Of a DNA stretch of 28,549 nt, positions 21,989 through 27,373 are shown in pieces (position 1 is the stretch's first letter; every line of letters starts with the position of its first letter). Made by a program: the position numbers and the translations under genes. The notes beneath the pieces are model-generated. The model saw only the letters and a list, made by a program, of their open reading frames with translations. It made no database searches and was not told the origin of the DNA. Source of the stretch: a virus; the IMG/VR virus record IMGVR_UViG_3300014914_000030, positions 1 through 28,549 of that record; one strand, given 5' to 3'.

Positions 21989-22391
21989 TGAATTTATCAA
22001 GCATTTAAGGGAAGAAATCAATTTCCTACGTAAGAGAGTAGCTAAACTAGAAGAGGAAAACGCCTTACTCAGAAATGCTCTAGCCCAGAAAGTGGATGAC
22101 CTAGAACCAACCTATAGGGAAATCGAAGATAGACTAGACCGTTTAAAAACACACGTTCTAAAAGCCATAAGATTTCTAATTAGAAGTCGAAAAAGACCAG
22201 TAAACTATGAGGAAATCATAAAGGCTGTGCAAGTAAGGTATCCCTTCAAAATTAAAGCAGAGACCATAACACGGACAGTACGGAAACTAAAAGAGGAAGG
22301 CTACCTATTCTCTCCCAAAAAAGGGTACTTTATGCTTTCAGATACCCCACCACAAGAAATAGGACAATCAACTCTCAGTTCTTTTAAGTAA
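21951..22391 (+). CDS. Coiled-coil plus winged-helix regulator
   Basis: A 146-residue protein (137-146 depending on start). Residues about 10-65 form a coiled coil (HLREEINFLRKRVAKLEEEN, ALLRNALAQKVDDLE). Residues about 70-135 are a winged helix: THVLKAIRFLIRSRKRPVNY, EEIIKAVQVRYPF, IKAETITRTVRKLKEEGYLF (recognition helix and wing), YFMLSD. A dimeric or trimeric DNA-binding protein is likely. No in-frame ATG exists; GTG 21951 or TTG 21969 is the start, either way overlapping the mini zinc-ribbon gene. The tail overlaps the convergent gene at 22368 by 24 bases. Confidence 0.75.
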   Translation: MKGAEKLSLREHDEFIKHLREEINFLRKRVAKLEEENALLRNALAQKVDDLEPTYREIEDRLDRLKTHVLKAIRFLIRSRKRPVNYEEIIKAVQVRYPFKIKAETITRTVRKLKEEGYLFSPKKGYFMLSDTPPQEIGQSTLSSFK

Positions 22392-22640
22392 AACAGCAAT
22401 TCCCTCATTGACCGTCTTTAGCTCACGTAAGACCTTCCCTATGTTGTTTCCCAGCTTAATCATGTTATGGTTCATCTCATTGAGAGCCTTTGTAATTTGA
22501 CTATTCTGTTCCAGCACAAGAGCAACAAGCAAAGTATTTAGCTCATTCCCTTTCAAACGCCTATTTCCTACAATTTCCTTGAACTTTTGAGCTATCGTAG
22601 GAGCAAACACGTCAATCAAGGTAGCTAGTACATCACCCAT
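22368..22640 (-). CDS. Small helical/coiled-coil protein
   Basis: A 90-residue protein with no known family. Helices: DVLATLIDVFAPTIAQKFKE, NELNTLLVALVLEQNSQITK, and a heptad-like C-terminus LGNNIGKVLRELKTVNEGIA. No cysteines or TM helix. I chose ATG 22640, preceded by GGAGTGAG; GTG 22652 is the alternative. The promoter is GCTTAAAATA at 22681-22690 (minus). Divergent from the iteron-bearing winged-helix gene. Perhaps an oligomeric adaptor; nothing specific can be said. Confidence 0.6.
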   Translation of the reverse strand: MGDVLATLIDVFAPTIAQKFKEIVGNRRLKGNELNTLLVALVLEQNSQITKALNEMNHNMIKLGNNIGKVLRELKTVNEGIAVLLKRTES

Positions 22641-22680
22641 GCTCCTACTCACTCCTTTTCAAAATATTATCGTGAAAAAC

Positions 22681-22690
22681 TATTTTAAGC
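22681..22690 (-). promoter_or_regulatory. TATA box for the 22640-22368 gene
   Basis: Minus-strand GCTTAAAATA is about 45 bases from ATG 22640, so a start near 22659 would leave a leader of about 20 nt containing AAAAGGAGTGAG. Confidence 0.5.
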
Positions 22691-22694
22691 CTTA

Positions 22695-22779
22695 TCGGAA
22701 TGAGGGTCAGTTAGCCCATTTCCGAACATCGGGGAGATTTGGGGCGTAACTGTAGGTGTAATTTGGGGGTTGGGCTAAC
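22695..22779. other. Structured intergenic element: nested inverted repeats and G-runs
   Basis: GTTAGCCCA (22710-22718) is perfectly inverted as TGGGCTAAC (22771-22779). A second inverted repeat, TCGGAA (22695-22700) and TTCCGA (22720-22725), shares the CCCA segment, so the two foldings exclude each other. Between them run GGGG, GGGG and GGGGG blocks (22731-22769) that could form a G-quadruplex with a long loop. The element lies between promoters facing outward (22681 minus, 22837 plus), next to the intragenic repeats at 23.2 kb. Origin, operator or small RNA are all possible. Nothing else is seen in the gap between 22640 and 22909. Confidence 0.5.
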
Positions 22780-22836
22780 TTCATCATCCCATACTCTAAA
22801 ATTTTAGACAGAGACTTGAATTTTTTGTGGTTAAGG

Positions 22837-22844
22837 TTTATATT
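22837..22844 (+). promoter_or_regulatory. TATA box for the winged-helix gene
   Basis: TTTATATT with GGTTAAGG upstream. A start about 26 nt downstream (near 22866) lies beyond GTG 22861, so ATG 22909 is the more likely translation start. Confidence 0.5.
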
Positions 22845-22908
22845 CAAAAAATAAAAAATAGTGAAATTGCGGTCTGCAAGCAGAAAATATAGGAGTTGTA
22901 GCATAAAA

Positions 22909-23580
22909 ATGTTACGAACTGAAATGAGCCGTGAAGAATGTCTAGCATTATTATCTACTACTACTACTGACTGGGTTAAGGTCAGAGGCTTCTCAATTGA
23001 GCTTCTGCACCATCTCAGAGACAAGCAACTACTCCTATGTGAACTCTGCGAACTGACTGGAAAAGACCCCATTTACGTAAATGTCTATCTGAATCGCCTT
23101 AGACGGTACGGATTCGTTCAGAAAGACCGTTATTACTATAGAATAACTGAAATTGGAGTTGCTTTGCTTAATATACTTAATACACTTAATACACTTAAGT
23201 ACACAAAATATAACAGTTATATAACAGTTATTAAACAGAAATATAACAGAAATATAACAGAAAAAAGAGCTTCAAAGCAAGCTTCTTTGAGGCAAACTGG
23301 CTTGGAGCTTTGGCTTCAGAGTTGCGATTTGAGTGAGAAAGAGAAGGAAGTAGTAGAGGTACTGATAGACCATTACAACAAAACTGGCTCTAAATATCTG
23401 TATTTTGACACTCCATTCGACTTTGCAGAAAGATTCAAGATTAGTCCACAAATGGCTACTGAAGTACTAAAACGCCTAAAGCAAGACGGAATCATTTACG
23501 TGTTCAGAGACAGACAACTTGGCTCATGGAAGATAGGCTTAAAGTCAGCCTTCCTTGAAGCCCTCAAGCTCTCTCAATAA
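22909..23580 (+). CDS. Protein with two winged-helix domains; candidate initiator/regulator
   Basis: A 223-residue protein. First domain (about 1-85): SREECLALLSTTTTDWVKV, LLCELCELTGKDPIYVNVYL, NRLRRYGFVQKDRYYYRITE, a clear winged helix. Second (about 115-220): LSEKEKEVVEVLIDHYNKTG, DFAERFKISPQMATEVLKRL, KQDGIIYVFRDRQLGSWKIG, another winged helix. The linker (about 88-117) is encoded by tandem DNA repeats. Two-domain winged-helix proteins with iterons in or near their own gene are typical plasmid-type replication initiators, but regulators can look the same. GTG 22861 would add 16 residues; the TATA position favours ATG 22909. The end overlaps the convergent gene by 17 bases. Confidence 0.7.
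   Translation: MLRTEMSREECLALLSTTTTDWVKVRGFSIELLHHLRDKQLLLCELCELTGKDPIYVNVYLNRLRRYGFVQKDRYYYRITEIGVALLNILNTLNTLKYTKYNSYITVIKQKYNRNITEKRASKQASLRQTGLELWLQSCDLSEKEKEVVEVLIDHYNKTGSKYLYFDTPFDFAERFKISPQMATEVLKRLKQDGIIYVFRDRQLGSWKIGLKSAFLEALKLSQ
23172..23260 (+). repeat. Intragenic tandem repeats: three 9-mers and five 11-mers
   Basis: TATACTTAA (23172-23180) is followed by two TACACTTAA (23181-23198). Then come five 11-base units: AAATATAACAG (23206), TTATATAACAG (23217), TTATTAAACAG (23228), AAATATAACAG (23239), AAATATAACAG (23250). Eleven bases is about one helical turn and not a multiple of three, so the protein is not repeated while the DNA is; selection seems to act on DNA. The 12-mer TAATATACTTAA at 23169-23180 recurs exactly at 28369-28380 beside the mini-A promoter. 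Iteron-like binding sites are the best reading. Confidence 0.8.
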
Positions 23581-23746
23581 TCGGAAAGATTAACATCCAA
23601 AAATCAAGCCTCTGCACGTTCTTTTTAGAGGGATAATACTGCAAAAAACACCTTTCACACATAGGAACTTTAGTTTTGTTCACAGCATCCCTAACATACG
23701 TATCTGTAGGCTCTCCACAAATAAAACAAGGAAACTTCTTTACCAA
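23564..23746 (-). CDS. Small zinc-finger protein
   Basis: A 60-residue protein. C7/C10 (FPCFICGEPTDTYV) and C30/C33 (VPMCERCFLQYYP) make a four-Cys zinc finger, followed by a basic stretch (PSKKNVQRL) and a hydrophobic C-terminus (FWMLIFPII). TTG 23746 overlaps the end of the upstream gene (TTGGTAA), so the two are coupled. The 3' end overlaps the winged-helix gene on the other strand. Function unknown. Confidence 0.65.
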   Translation of the reverse strand: MVKKFPCFICGEPTDTYVRDAVNKTKVPMCERCFLQYYPSKKNVQRLDFWMLIFPIIERA

Positions 23747-24015
23747 TCTACATCACCAAGCCAGACCTCACTCTCTTTAGGGTAGTATCTCTTAGCTAAA
23801 GCCTTACGCAAAAGCTCATTCCCCCTCATTTTGCTGGTCAATGTATTAACAAGCTTCCTAGCTCTCCAGTACTTTCGGCGTAACCTATACAAAATGGTAT
23901 AGGCTGTACGTTCCTTAATACCAATAGCATGTGCAGAATCCTTGATGGTCAAATGCTCTCTCATAGCTTCAATCAACCTTTCCTCTAAAGGCGTAAGTAC
24001 CCTTTCTTCAGACAT
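23740..24015 (-). CDS. Helix-turn-helix regulator (sigma-4/LuxR-like HTH)
   Basis: A 91-residue protein. Residues 6-48 form an HTH of the sigma-region-4/LuxR kind: LTPLEERLIEAMREHLTIKD, SAHAIGIKERTAYTILYRLR, RKYWRA, with the recognition helix at RTAYTILYRLRRK. The rest is basic and helical and ends in an acidic tail (WLGDVDW). GGTGAGG lies a few bases before ATG 24015. A 9-5-9 inverted repeat overlaps its TATA region (24033-24055), suggesting self-regulation. The zinc-finger gene follows in the same operon. Confidence 0.75.
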   Translation of the reverse strand: MSEERVLTPLEERLIEAMREHLTIKDSAHAIGIKERTAYTILYRLRRKYWRARKLVNTLTSKMRGNELLRKALAKRYYPKESEVWLGDVDW

Positions 24016-24032
24016 AACCTCACCAAGCCAAA

Positions 24033-24055
24033 TTTATACATGCAGAATGTATAAA
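24033..24055 (-). promoter_or_regulatory. Promoter with 9-5-9 inverted repeat operator
   Basis: TTTATACAT and ATGTATAAA are perfect inverted arms around GCAGA. The distal arm is part of the minus-strand TATA box (TTTTTATACA), about 26 nt upstream of an inferred start at the GGTGAGG leader of the HTH gene. A dimer bound to the repeat would block TBP. Confidence 0.6.
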
Positions 24056-24104
24056 AATCTTATGTCCGCAAAAAGACTTATCACAAATTCCGAAAGACTT
24101 CCAC

Positions 24105-24132
24105 AAAAAAGTAATAAAAAAGCTGAAAAAAA
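24105..24132 (-). terminator. Multiple T-run terminator of the 25855-24156 operon
   Basis: On the minus strand three T-runs (six, six and seven Ts, at 24105-24110, 24116-24121 and 24125-24131) follow the last gene, ending 24156. Repeated T-runs are typical of strong archaeal terminators. Confidence 0.55.
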
Positions 24133-24155
24133 TAAGGGTACTTAACGTAGGTTAA

Positions 24156-24359
24156 CTACTCAACTTTTAGCTCTTCTATTAGCTCTTCGCAAGCTTCCTT
24201 GAACGGTAGCGGAATGAAGATAGCTACCACATGCATGTTCAACTTCTGGATTTTGTAGATTTTAGCCCAACCCCAGAACCCATTAAGGGCTTCTCCATTC
24301 TGAATACGCACTTGCTTAGAGTCTTTCACCATTACCTCATAATCAAGCTCTTCCATCAT
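24156..24359 (-). CDS. Uncharacterised 67-residue protein
   Basis: A small alpha/beta protein: strand YEVMVKDSKQVRIQN, GFWGWAKIYKIQKL, strand MHVVAIFIPL, helix FKEACEELIEELKVE. No cysteines, signal or known family. ATG 24359 overlaps the upstream stop (ATGA), so it is translated with the Cys-cluster protein. Last gene of the five-gene leftward operon, just before the T-run terminator. The function cannot be inferred. Confidence 0.6.
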   Translation of the reverse strand: MMEELDYEVMVKDSKQVRIQNGEALNGFWGWAKIYKIQKLNMHVVAIFIPLPFKEACEELIEELKVE

Positions 24360-24574
24360 TTCTCACTCTCCAATTTGGCTAATTCCGTATAGTTAGGCAT
24401 GTACTCCTTACAGATTTTAGCCAAATTCCAGACCTCAAAAGGCTTCCTTCCTTCCCATTGGTTGAGCAAAGGTGCAATAGCCCTATACAATGCACAGACA
24501 TTGACATGCTTACAGTACTTGCAACTCCTAGCGTCTTCAATCTCCACTTTAGGCATTCTAACAGTTAAGGTCAT
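24356..24574 (-). CDS. Four-cysteine protein, possible Zn or Fe-S
   Basis: A 72-residue protein with C18, C21, C27 (SCKYCKHVNVCALY) and C55 (LAKICKEYMP): C-x2-C-x5-C plus one distant Cys, able to bind zinc or a 4Fe-4S cluster. Cas4-type nucleases use a similar spaced four-Cys set, but the nuclease domain is absent. I prefer ATG 24574, preceded by GGGAGAGTGG and 17 bases after the upstream stop; the open frame runs to 24634, overlapping the previous gene. Coupled to the next gene by ATGA. Confidence 0.6.
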   Translation of the reverse strand: MTLTVRMPKVEIEDARSCKYCKHVNVCALYRAIAPLLNQWEGRKPFEVWNLAKICKEYMPNYTELAKLESEK

Positions 24575-24590
24575 ACTAGACCACTCTCCC

Positions 24591-24851
24591 TTACGTACAA
24601 GAGAAAGAGGGACAGAGTTCATGCTCTTGCTCATATTGTTCCTCTAAGACCTTCCTAATCTCAGAGGCTACCGTCTCAAGAGCCTTAGCAAGTATGTGGG
24701 TAGCGTCTAGCTGGATTACAATGCTGTAGTCTCCCTTTCTCGGTCTGTACTTCTCAATCCATAGATAAGGTGGATGGTAGTGTCCCTTGATAGTAAAGCG
24801 AATGCCTTGTACGGTTACAGAAATGTCCTTTCCTTCTCTTTCGACCTTCAT
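24591..24851 (-). CDS. Uncharacterised 86-residue protein
   Basis: An alpha/beta protein: strands KDISVTVQGIRFTIKGHY and YSIVIQLDATHI around a WIEKYRPRKGD turn, then helix LAKALETVASEIRKVLEEQY and a short tail with two cysteines (ELCPSFSCT). KGHYHPP contains His-x-His but not the HUH motif of Rep nucleases. ATG 24851 overlaps the previous stop (ATGA). Perhaps a small nucleic-acid-binding protein; no family recognised. Confidence 0.6.
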   Translation of the reverse strand: MKVEREGKDISVTVQGIRFTIKGHYHPPYLWIEKYRPRKGDYSIVIQLDATHILAKALETVASEIRKVLEEQYEQEHELCPSFSCT

Positions 24852-25018
24852 TCTTTCAACCTCTGTATTTCCTTTAAGACAGTTCTAACGGTCTCCTCAA
24901 GGTTTGGATGTTCCCATCCGACACATAGTTGCACTAGCAGACTAGTATCATCCAATATTTTCTGGTAGTGGAATTTCGCTAAAGCCCTTGCATGTTTTCT
25001 AATCTCTTCATCCTTCAT
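24848..25018 (-). CDS. Small helical protein, 56 residues
   Basis: A 56-residue mostly helical protein: DEEIRKHARALAKFHYQKIL, then LLVQLCVGWEHPNLEETV and RTVLKEIQRLKE. It starts four bases after the stop of the DUF932-like gene, with GGTGGTCTAG as ribosome binding site, and its TGA overlaps the next ATG. The tight coupling on both sides supports a real gene despite its size. Unknown function. Confidence 0.65.
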   Translation of the reverse strand: MKDEEIRKHARALAKFHYQKILDDTSLLVQLCVGWEHPNLEETVRTVLKEIQRLKE

Positions 25019-25021
25019 AGA

Positions 25022-25855
25022 CTAGACCACCGCAACTACTGGGCTTAAAATCTTGTGTAGCTCATCAAACATTCTGTTCTTGGTTACAATGTCTTGACGG
25101 ACATTATGCCAAATCCTCTCGGTAACATCATTGTAGGTATCCCAGACGGTCTTGGACTCATCGAACCACACAAGCTCAGTTCCTTCCGTCTTAATGTAAG
25201 GTGGTAACAGCTTTCTTGGAAGTCTGCTTTTAGCTATGCTCTCAGCAATTTCCTCATTAAGCTGAAGCTCAACCATCTTACGATAAGCCTCTAACACCTT
25301 CTCCATAGCATTGATTACATCCATTGTACGTTTCAGAATATTATCCATGTCAACCTTCAAGCCCTTAGTGTGCTTGTGGTAAAACCTCGCAAGCTCTCTG
25401 TAGCCCATGAAAACACCATTAGAGCACATTTCTCTATATGTGAATCCAGTAACGCTAAACGCTAGTGTTCCATCAATGCTGTTTCTGAAGGCAAATCCAA
25501 TCTTGCACCTATCCCTTCCGTCTATCTCATGCCATTCTGGGAGAGTATAGACCAAATAGACCTTCCAAGAATCCTTGCTGAAATAGGCGTTACCCCACTC
25601 AGTAGGTAGCCTAGTCTTCTCAAGCAGAGGCTCTGCATTCAGCCTACTAGCTATTTCATCAGCTACTTGCTTGACAACCTCATTAGGAAGAACTTGATAG
25701 CCCCTACCGACAATTGCTACAAGCCTTCCGTTCTTGAGAATAGCCTTGTAAGGTGTCTGCTTGTCATTGTATTTTAGGTATGCCTCTGTAATGTTGTATT
25801 CTTTCCAAGTCTCATCTATTTTACCTACATCAAATACAATCTTCATCTCGGACAC
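25022..25855 (-). CDS. DUF932-like protein
   Basis: A 277-residue protein similar to the DUF932 / phage-plasmid-like family. Landmarks: VAIVGRGYQVLPNEVVKQVA, KVYLVYTLPEWHE, CKIGFAFRNSIDGTLAFSVT, TYREMCSNGVFMGYRE (the (R/C)SNG signature), followed by a helical C-terminal region. DUF932 proteins are frequent in phages and plasmids and have no agreed function; a replication or recombination role is often supposed. GTG 25855 has GGGGGG eight bases upstream; ATG 25876 would add seven residues but lacks such a site. First gene of a five-gene leftward operon. Confidence 0.75.
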   Translation of the reverse strand: MSEMKIVFDVGKIDETWKEYNITEAYLKYNDKQTPYKAILKNGRLVAIVGRGYQVLPNEVVKQVADEIASRLNAEPLLEKTRLPTEWGNAYFSKDSWKVYLVYTLPEWHEIDGRDRCKIGFAFRNSIDGTLAFSVTGFTYREMCSNGVFMGYRELARFYHKHTKGLKVDMDNILKRTMDVINAMEKVLEAYRKMVELQLNEEIAESIAKSRLPRKLLPPYIKTEGTELVWFDESKTVWDTYNDVTERIWHNVRQDIVTKNRMFDELHKILSPVVAVV

Positions 25856-25906
25856 GGCTACATCCCCCCTTTTCATGTTAACTACATGTTAATATGCACC
25901 TAAGTC

Positions 25907-25916
25907 CTATAAAAAC
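25907..25916 (-). promoter_or_regulatory. TATA box of the DUF932-like operon
   Basis: Minus-strand TTTTTATAGG; a start about 26 nt on (near 25885) is upstream of both possible translation starts. It sits in the divergent region opposite the small rightward gene at 26010. Confidence 0.55.
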
Positions 25917-25966
25917 CTTTCTATTTGCATAAATTATACAAACACAAAAAAGGAAGCTATACAATA

Positions 25967-25975
25967 CTTAAATAC
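25967..25975 (+). promoter_or_regulatory. TATA-like element for the 26010 gene
   Basis: ACTTAAATA lies 30 bases before GGTGAAA, the ribosome binding site. Two further units to the right, (26229 CCTTAAATT and 26439 CCTTATAAT) have the same layout: TATA element, 33-35 bases, GGTGAAA, then ATG. The transcript would start at or just before the GGTG. Confidence 0.5.
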
Positions 25976-26009
25976 TCAGCTAGTCCAACATTAGTTGGTG
26001 AAAACAAAA

Positions 26010-26201
26010 ATGTCCGAAGAAAGGAGATACGGAAGACCAAGGACAGACCAAGAAAGGCAACTTAGACACTTCCAGAGAACTGGAGAATTGCTCCCAATAG
26101 ACCAGCTACCCCCAAGAGGAACTGGACTCAAAACATGGAAACAGACCAGCACAAGTACTAGACCCATCCCCCTAAAAGAGCTAAGAAGACAACAGAGATA
26201 A
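26010..26201 (+). CDS. Small basic protein with PPRGTG motif and PIPLKE tail
   Basis: A 63-residue Arg-rich protein. It contains GRPRTDQERQLRHFQRTGEL followed by LPPRGTGL, a combination I have seen in small proteins of several viruses, though I cannot name the family. It ends with TRPIPLKELRRQQR, a tail shared with the protein at 26488-26778. ATG 26010 has GGTGAAA nine bases upstream; TTG 25995 and GTG 25998 precede that site and are rejected. Monocistronic. Probably disordered and DNA- or partner-binding; role unknown. Confidence 0.65.
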   Translation: MSEERRYGRPRTDQERQLRHFQRTGELLPIDQLPPRGTGLKTWKQTSTSTRPIPLKELRRQQR

Positions 26202-26228
26202 GACCCTCAATCTACACAAAATTAGAAA

Positions 26229-26237
26229 ACCTTAAAT
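26229..26237 (+). promoter_or_regulatory. TATA-like element for the 26272 gene
   Basis: CCTTAAATT lies 33 bases before GGTGAAAAT-ATG, the same layout as at 25967 and 26439. Confidence 0.45.
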
Positions 26238-26271
26238 TAGGCTTATTTCTCGACTTCTAAGTGGTGAAAAT

Positions 26272-26379
26272 ATGGACTGGAGTTGGGTACAGCCAGTAAT
26301 AGGGCTATTCGTATCTGGGCTAATTGTCGGTCTAGGCTTCGCAATCGGATGGAAAGTGATACACGGAAAGGAGAAATAG
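26272..26379 (+). CDS. Single-pass membrane mini-protein, 35 residues
   Basis: A 35-residue protein: MDWSWVQ, then one hydrophobic helix PVIGLFVSGLIVGLGFAIGW with repeated small residues (GxxxG-like), then KVIHGKEK. It has its own TATA element, a GGTGA site five bases before ATG, and a terminator at 26410, which together support a real gene. The small-residue face suggests helix packing or oligomerisation in the membrane. Possible roles are egress or virion membrane contact; not known. Confidence 0.7.
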   Translation: MDWSWVQPVIGLFVSGLIVGLGFAIGWKVIHGKEK

Positions 26380-26409
26380 ACTCGACAATCTCGAAAACTA
26401 CTTCTTAAA

Positions 26410-26422
26410 TCCCCATTTTTTT
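26410..26422 (+). terminator. T-tract terminator after the membrane mini-protein
   Basis: TCCCCATTTTTTT, 31 bases after the stop at 26379. The same 13 bases follow the coat gene on the minus strand (19005-19017). Confidence 0.6.
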
Positions 26423-26438
26423 AGACCATACTCGCAAC

Positions 26439-26447
26439 CCTTATAAT
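26439..26447 (+). promoter_or_regulatory. TATA-like element for the 26488 gene
   Basis: CCTTATAAT lies 35 bases before GGTGAAA, which is ten bases before ATG 26488. Confidence 0.45.
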
Positions 26448-26487
26448 GAGGACTAGTCTAACAACATAGCATAGGTGAAAGAAGAAA

Positions 26488-26778
26488 ATGAATCCCATAC
26501 CATTGAAAGAATGGGAAAGACTCAGAAACTACACTCAGAAGCTTTCGGAAGGAGTAACTAGCGTACAAAACACTCTAGAAGCATACAAGCATGATGTGGA
26601 TGAAATTGTAAACACCTACATAGACCAAAACAAATGGCTAGAAAAAGTCAAAAATGCATGGGAATCCCAAAAAGTCAACCCTACTGCATGTGAGGAAGCT
26701 CTAAGAACACTAGATGAGCATAAACCAGTAACGCCTAAACCAGTACCAATTCCACTAAGCCAAATCAGAGCAAGATAA
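26488..26778 (+). CDS. Helical protein with PIPL motifs at both ends
   Basis: A 96-residue protein. It begins NPIPLKEWERLRNYTQKL and ends KPVPIPLSQIRAR, so the short PIPL motif found in the tail of the 26010-26201 protein occurs at both termini. The middle is charged alpha-helix, partly coiled-coil (SVQNTLEAYKHDVDEIVNTY, WLEKVKNAWE), then a Pro-rich hinge (KPVTPKPVP). A scaffold or adaptor that offers two copies of a docking peptide is plausible, but inferred. GGTGAAAGAAGAAA precedes ATG. Convergent with the gene at 26791. Confidence 0.65.
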   Translation: MNPIPLKEWERLRNYTQKLSEGVTSVQNTLEAYKHDVDEIVNTYIDQNKWLEKVKNAWESQKVNPTACEEALRTLDEHKPVTPKPVPIPLSQIRAR

Positions 26779-26790
26779 AAAAAGGGAAAG
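26777..26790 (-). terminator. T-tract terminator of the 27270-26791 gene
   Basis: On the minus strand CTTTCCCTTTTTTT directly follows the stop at 26791. It overlaps the end of the convergent gene. Confidence 0.55.
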
Positions 26791-27270
26791 TTAAGGCTTA
26801 GCTGTTATAATCAAGTCTGGTCGAATAGCTAATCTTTTCCCTACCTTGCACTCCTCAAGCTCAATGAACTCATTGAACTCCTCAACAACCTCTCTAGTTA
26901 TGTCCTTGTAGAAGGCTTTAGCTTCATGGTATAATCCACTATCATCATAGTCTCCTACAAGGTAAATCTCATCTCCAGCCCATCTTCCACAAGTCTTAAA
27001 CCTTCCTTTCCCTAGAGGAGTCCTAGAAATTCTGCTTATAGTCTCTAAAGCCTTTTCCTTAGTCTTCTTGTCTTTTGCATCCCAGTAGAGCCTCTCAGCC
27101 TCTTTAAACTCTGGCTCAAAGTTGCACATGCCAGTACCATCCATTGGAGCTTTAGCTACTAGCCAGCACAGAAGTCTAGCCTCGTTATTAGCAAGCCATT
27201 CCCAGAGCTTAGAGCCACCTTTAACGTACTCCTTTTTGGTCTTATTTACAAGTAGGAAGTACTGCCCCAT
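26791..27270 (-). CDS. Conserved protein of GRWAGD type, unknown function
   Basis: A 159-residue protein. It begins MGQYFLLVNKTKKEYV and has KLWEWLANNEARLLCWLVA, then TCGRWAGDEIYLVGDYDDS and LYHEAKAFYKDITREVVEEF. I recognise this MGQY(Y/F)xLVN...GRWAGDxIxLVGDYD layout as a widespread family in prokaryotes and viruses without known function; the acidic GDYDD loop could bind a metal or nucleotide. GGGGGG lies about ten bases before ATG 27270, downstream of a clear TATA box and a CCCTTAAGGG palindrome. Monocistronic. Confidence 0.75.
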   Translation of the reverse strand: MGQYFLLVNKTKKEYVKGGSKLWEWLANNEARLLCWLVAKAPMDGTGMCNFEPEFKEAERLYWDAKDKKTKEKALETISRISRTPLGKGRFKTCGRWAGDEIYLVGDYDDSGLYHEAKAFYKDITREVVEEFNEFIELEECKVGKRLAIRPDLIITAKP

Positions 27271-27300
27271 CTCTACTTAACCCCCCTAATAACCATAATA

Positions 27301-27318
27301 CCCTTAAGGGTATATAAA
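27301..27318 (-). promoter_or_regulatory. TATA box followed by CCCTTAAGGG palindrome
   Basis: Minus strand reads TTTATATA (27318-27311), then the perfect 10-bp palindrome CCCTTAAGGG (27310-27301). The inferred start is near 27288. A regulator on the palindrome would block polymerase loading. The mini-A promoter has the same arrangement with ACTTAAGT. Confidence 0.65.
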
Positions 27319-27334
27319 CCTTTTGCAATTACAC

Positions 27335-27355
27335 AAAATCGAAAAAGATAAAAAA
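27335..27355 (-). terminator. T-run terminator of the mini-A gene
   Basis: Minus-strand runs of six, five and four Ts between 27355 and 27335, starting about 19 bases after the stop at 27374 and just upstream of the next promoter. Confidence 0.5.
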
Positions 27356-27373
27356 TTGGGAAATTTTGGGAGC

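Noticed and set aside
22707-23072. Minus-strand open frame of 121 codons
   Set aside because: It runs antisense to the winged-helix gene and through the hairpin region, with a composition (SSQSSHRSSCLSLRW) unlike a real protein.
23172-23260. CRISPR array
   Set aside because: Units are only 9 and 11 bases, directly tandem with no unique spacers, and lie inside a gene.
24356-24574. Cas4 homologue
   Set aside because: It has four cysteines with loosely similar spacing but is too short and has no PD-(D/E)XK residues.
24591-24851. HUH Rep nuclease
   Set aside because: GHYHPP has His-x-His in the wrong form, and no downstream catalytic Tyr motif is seen in 86 residues.
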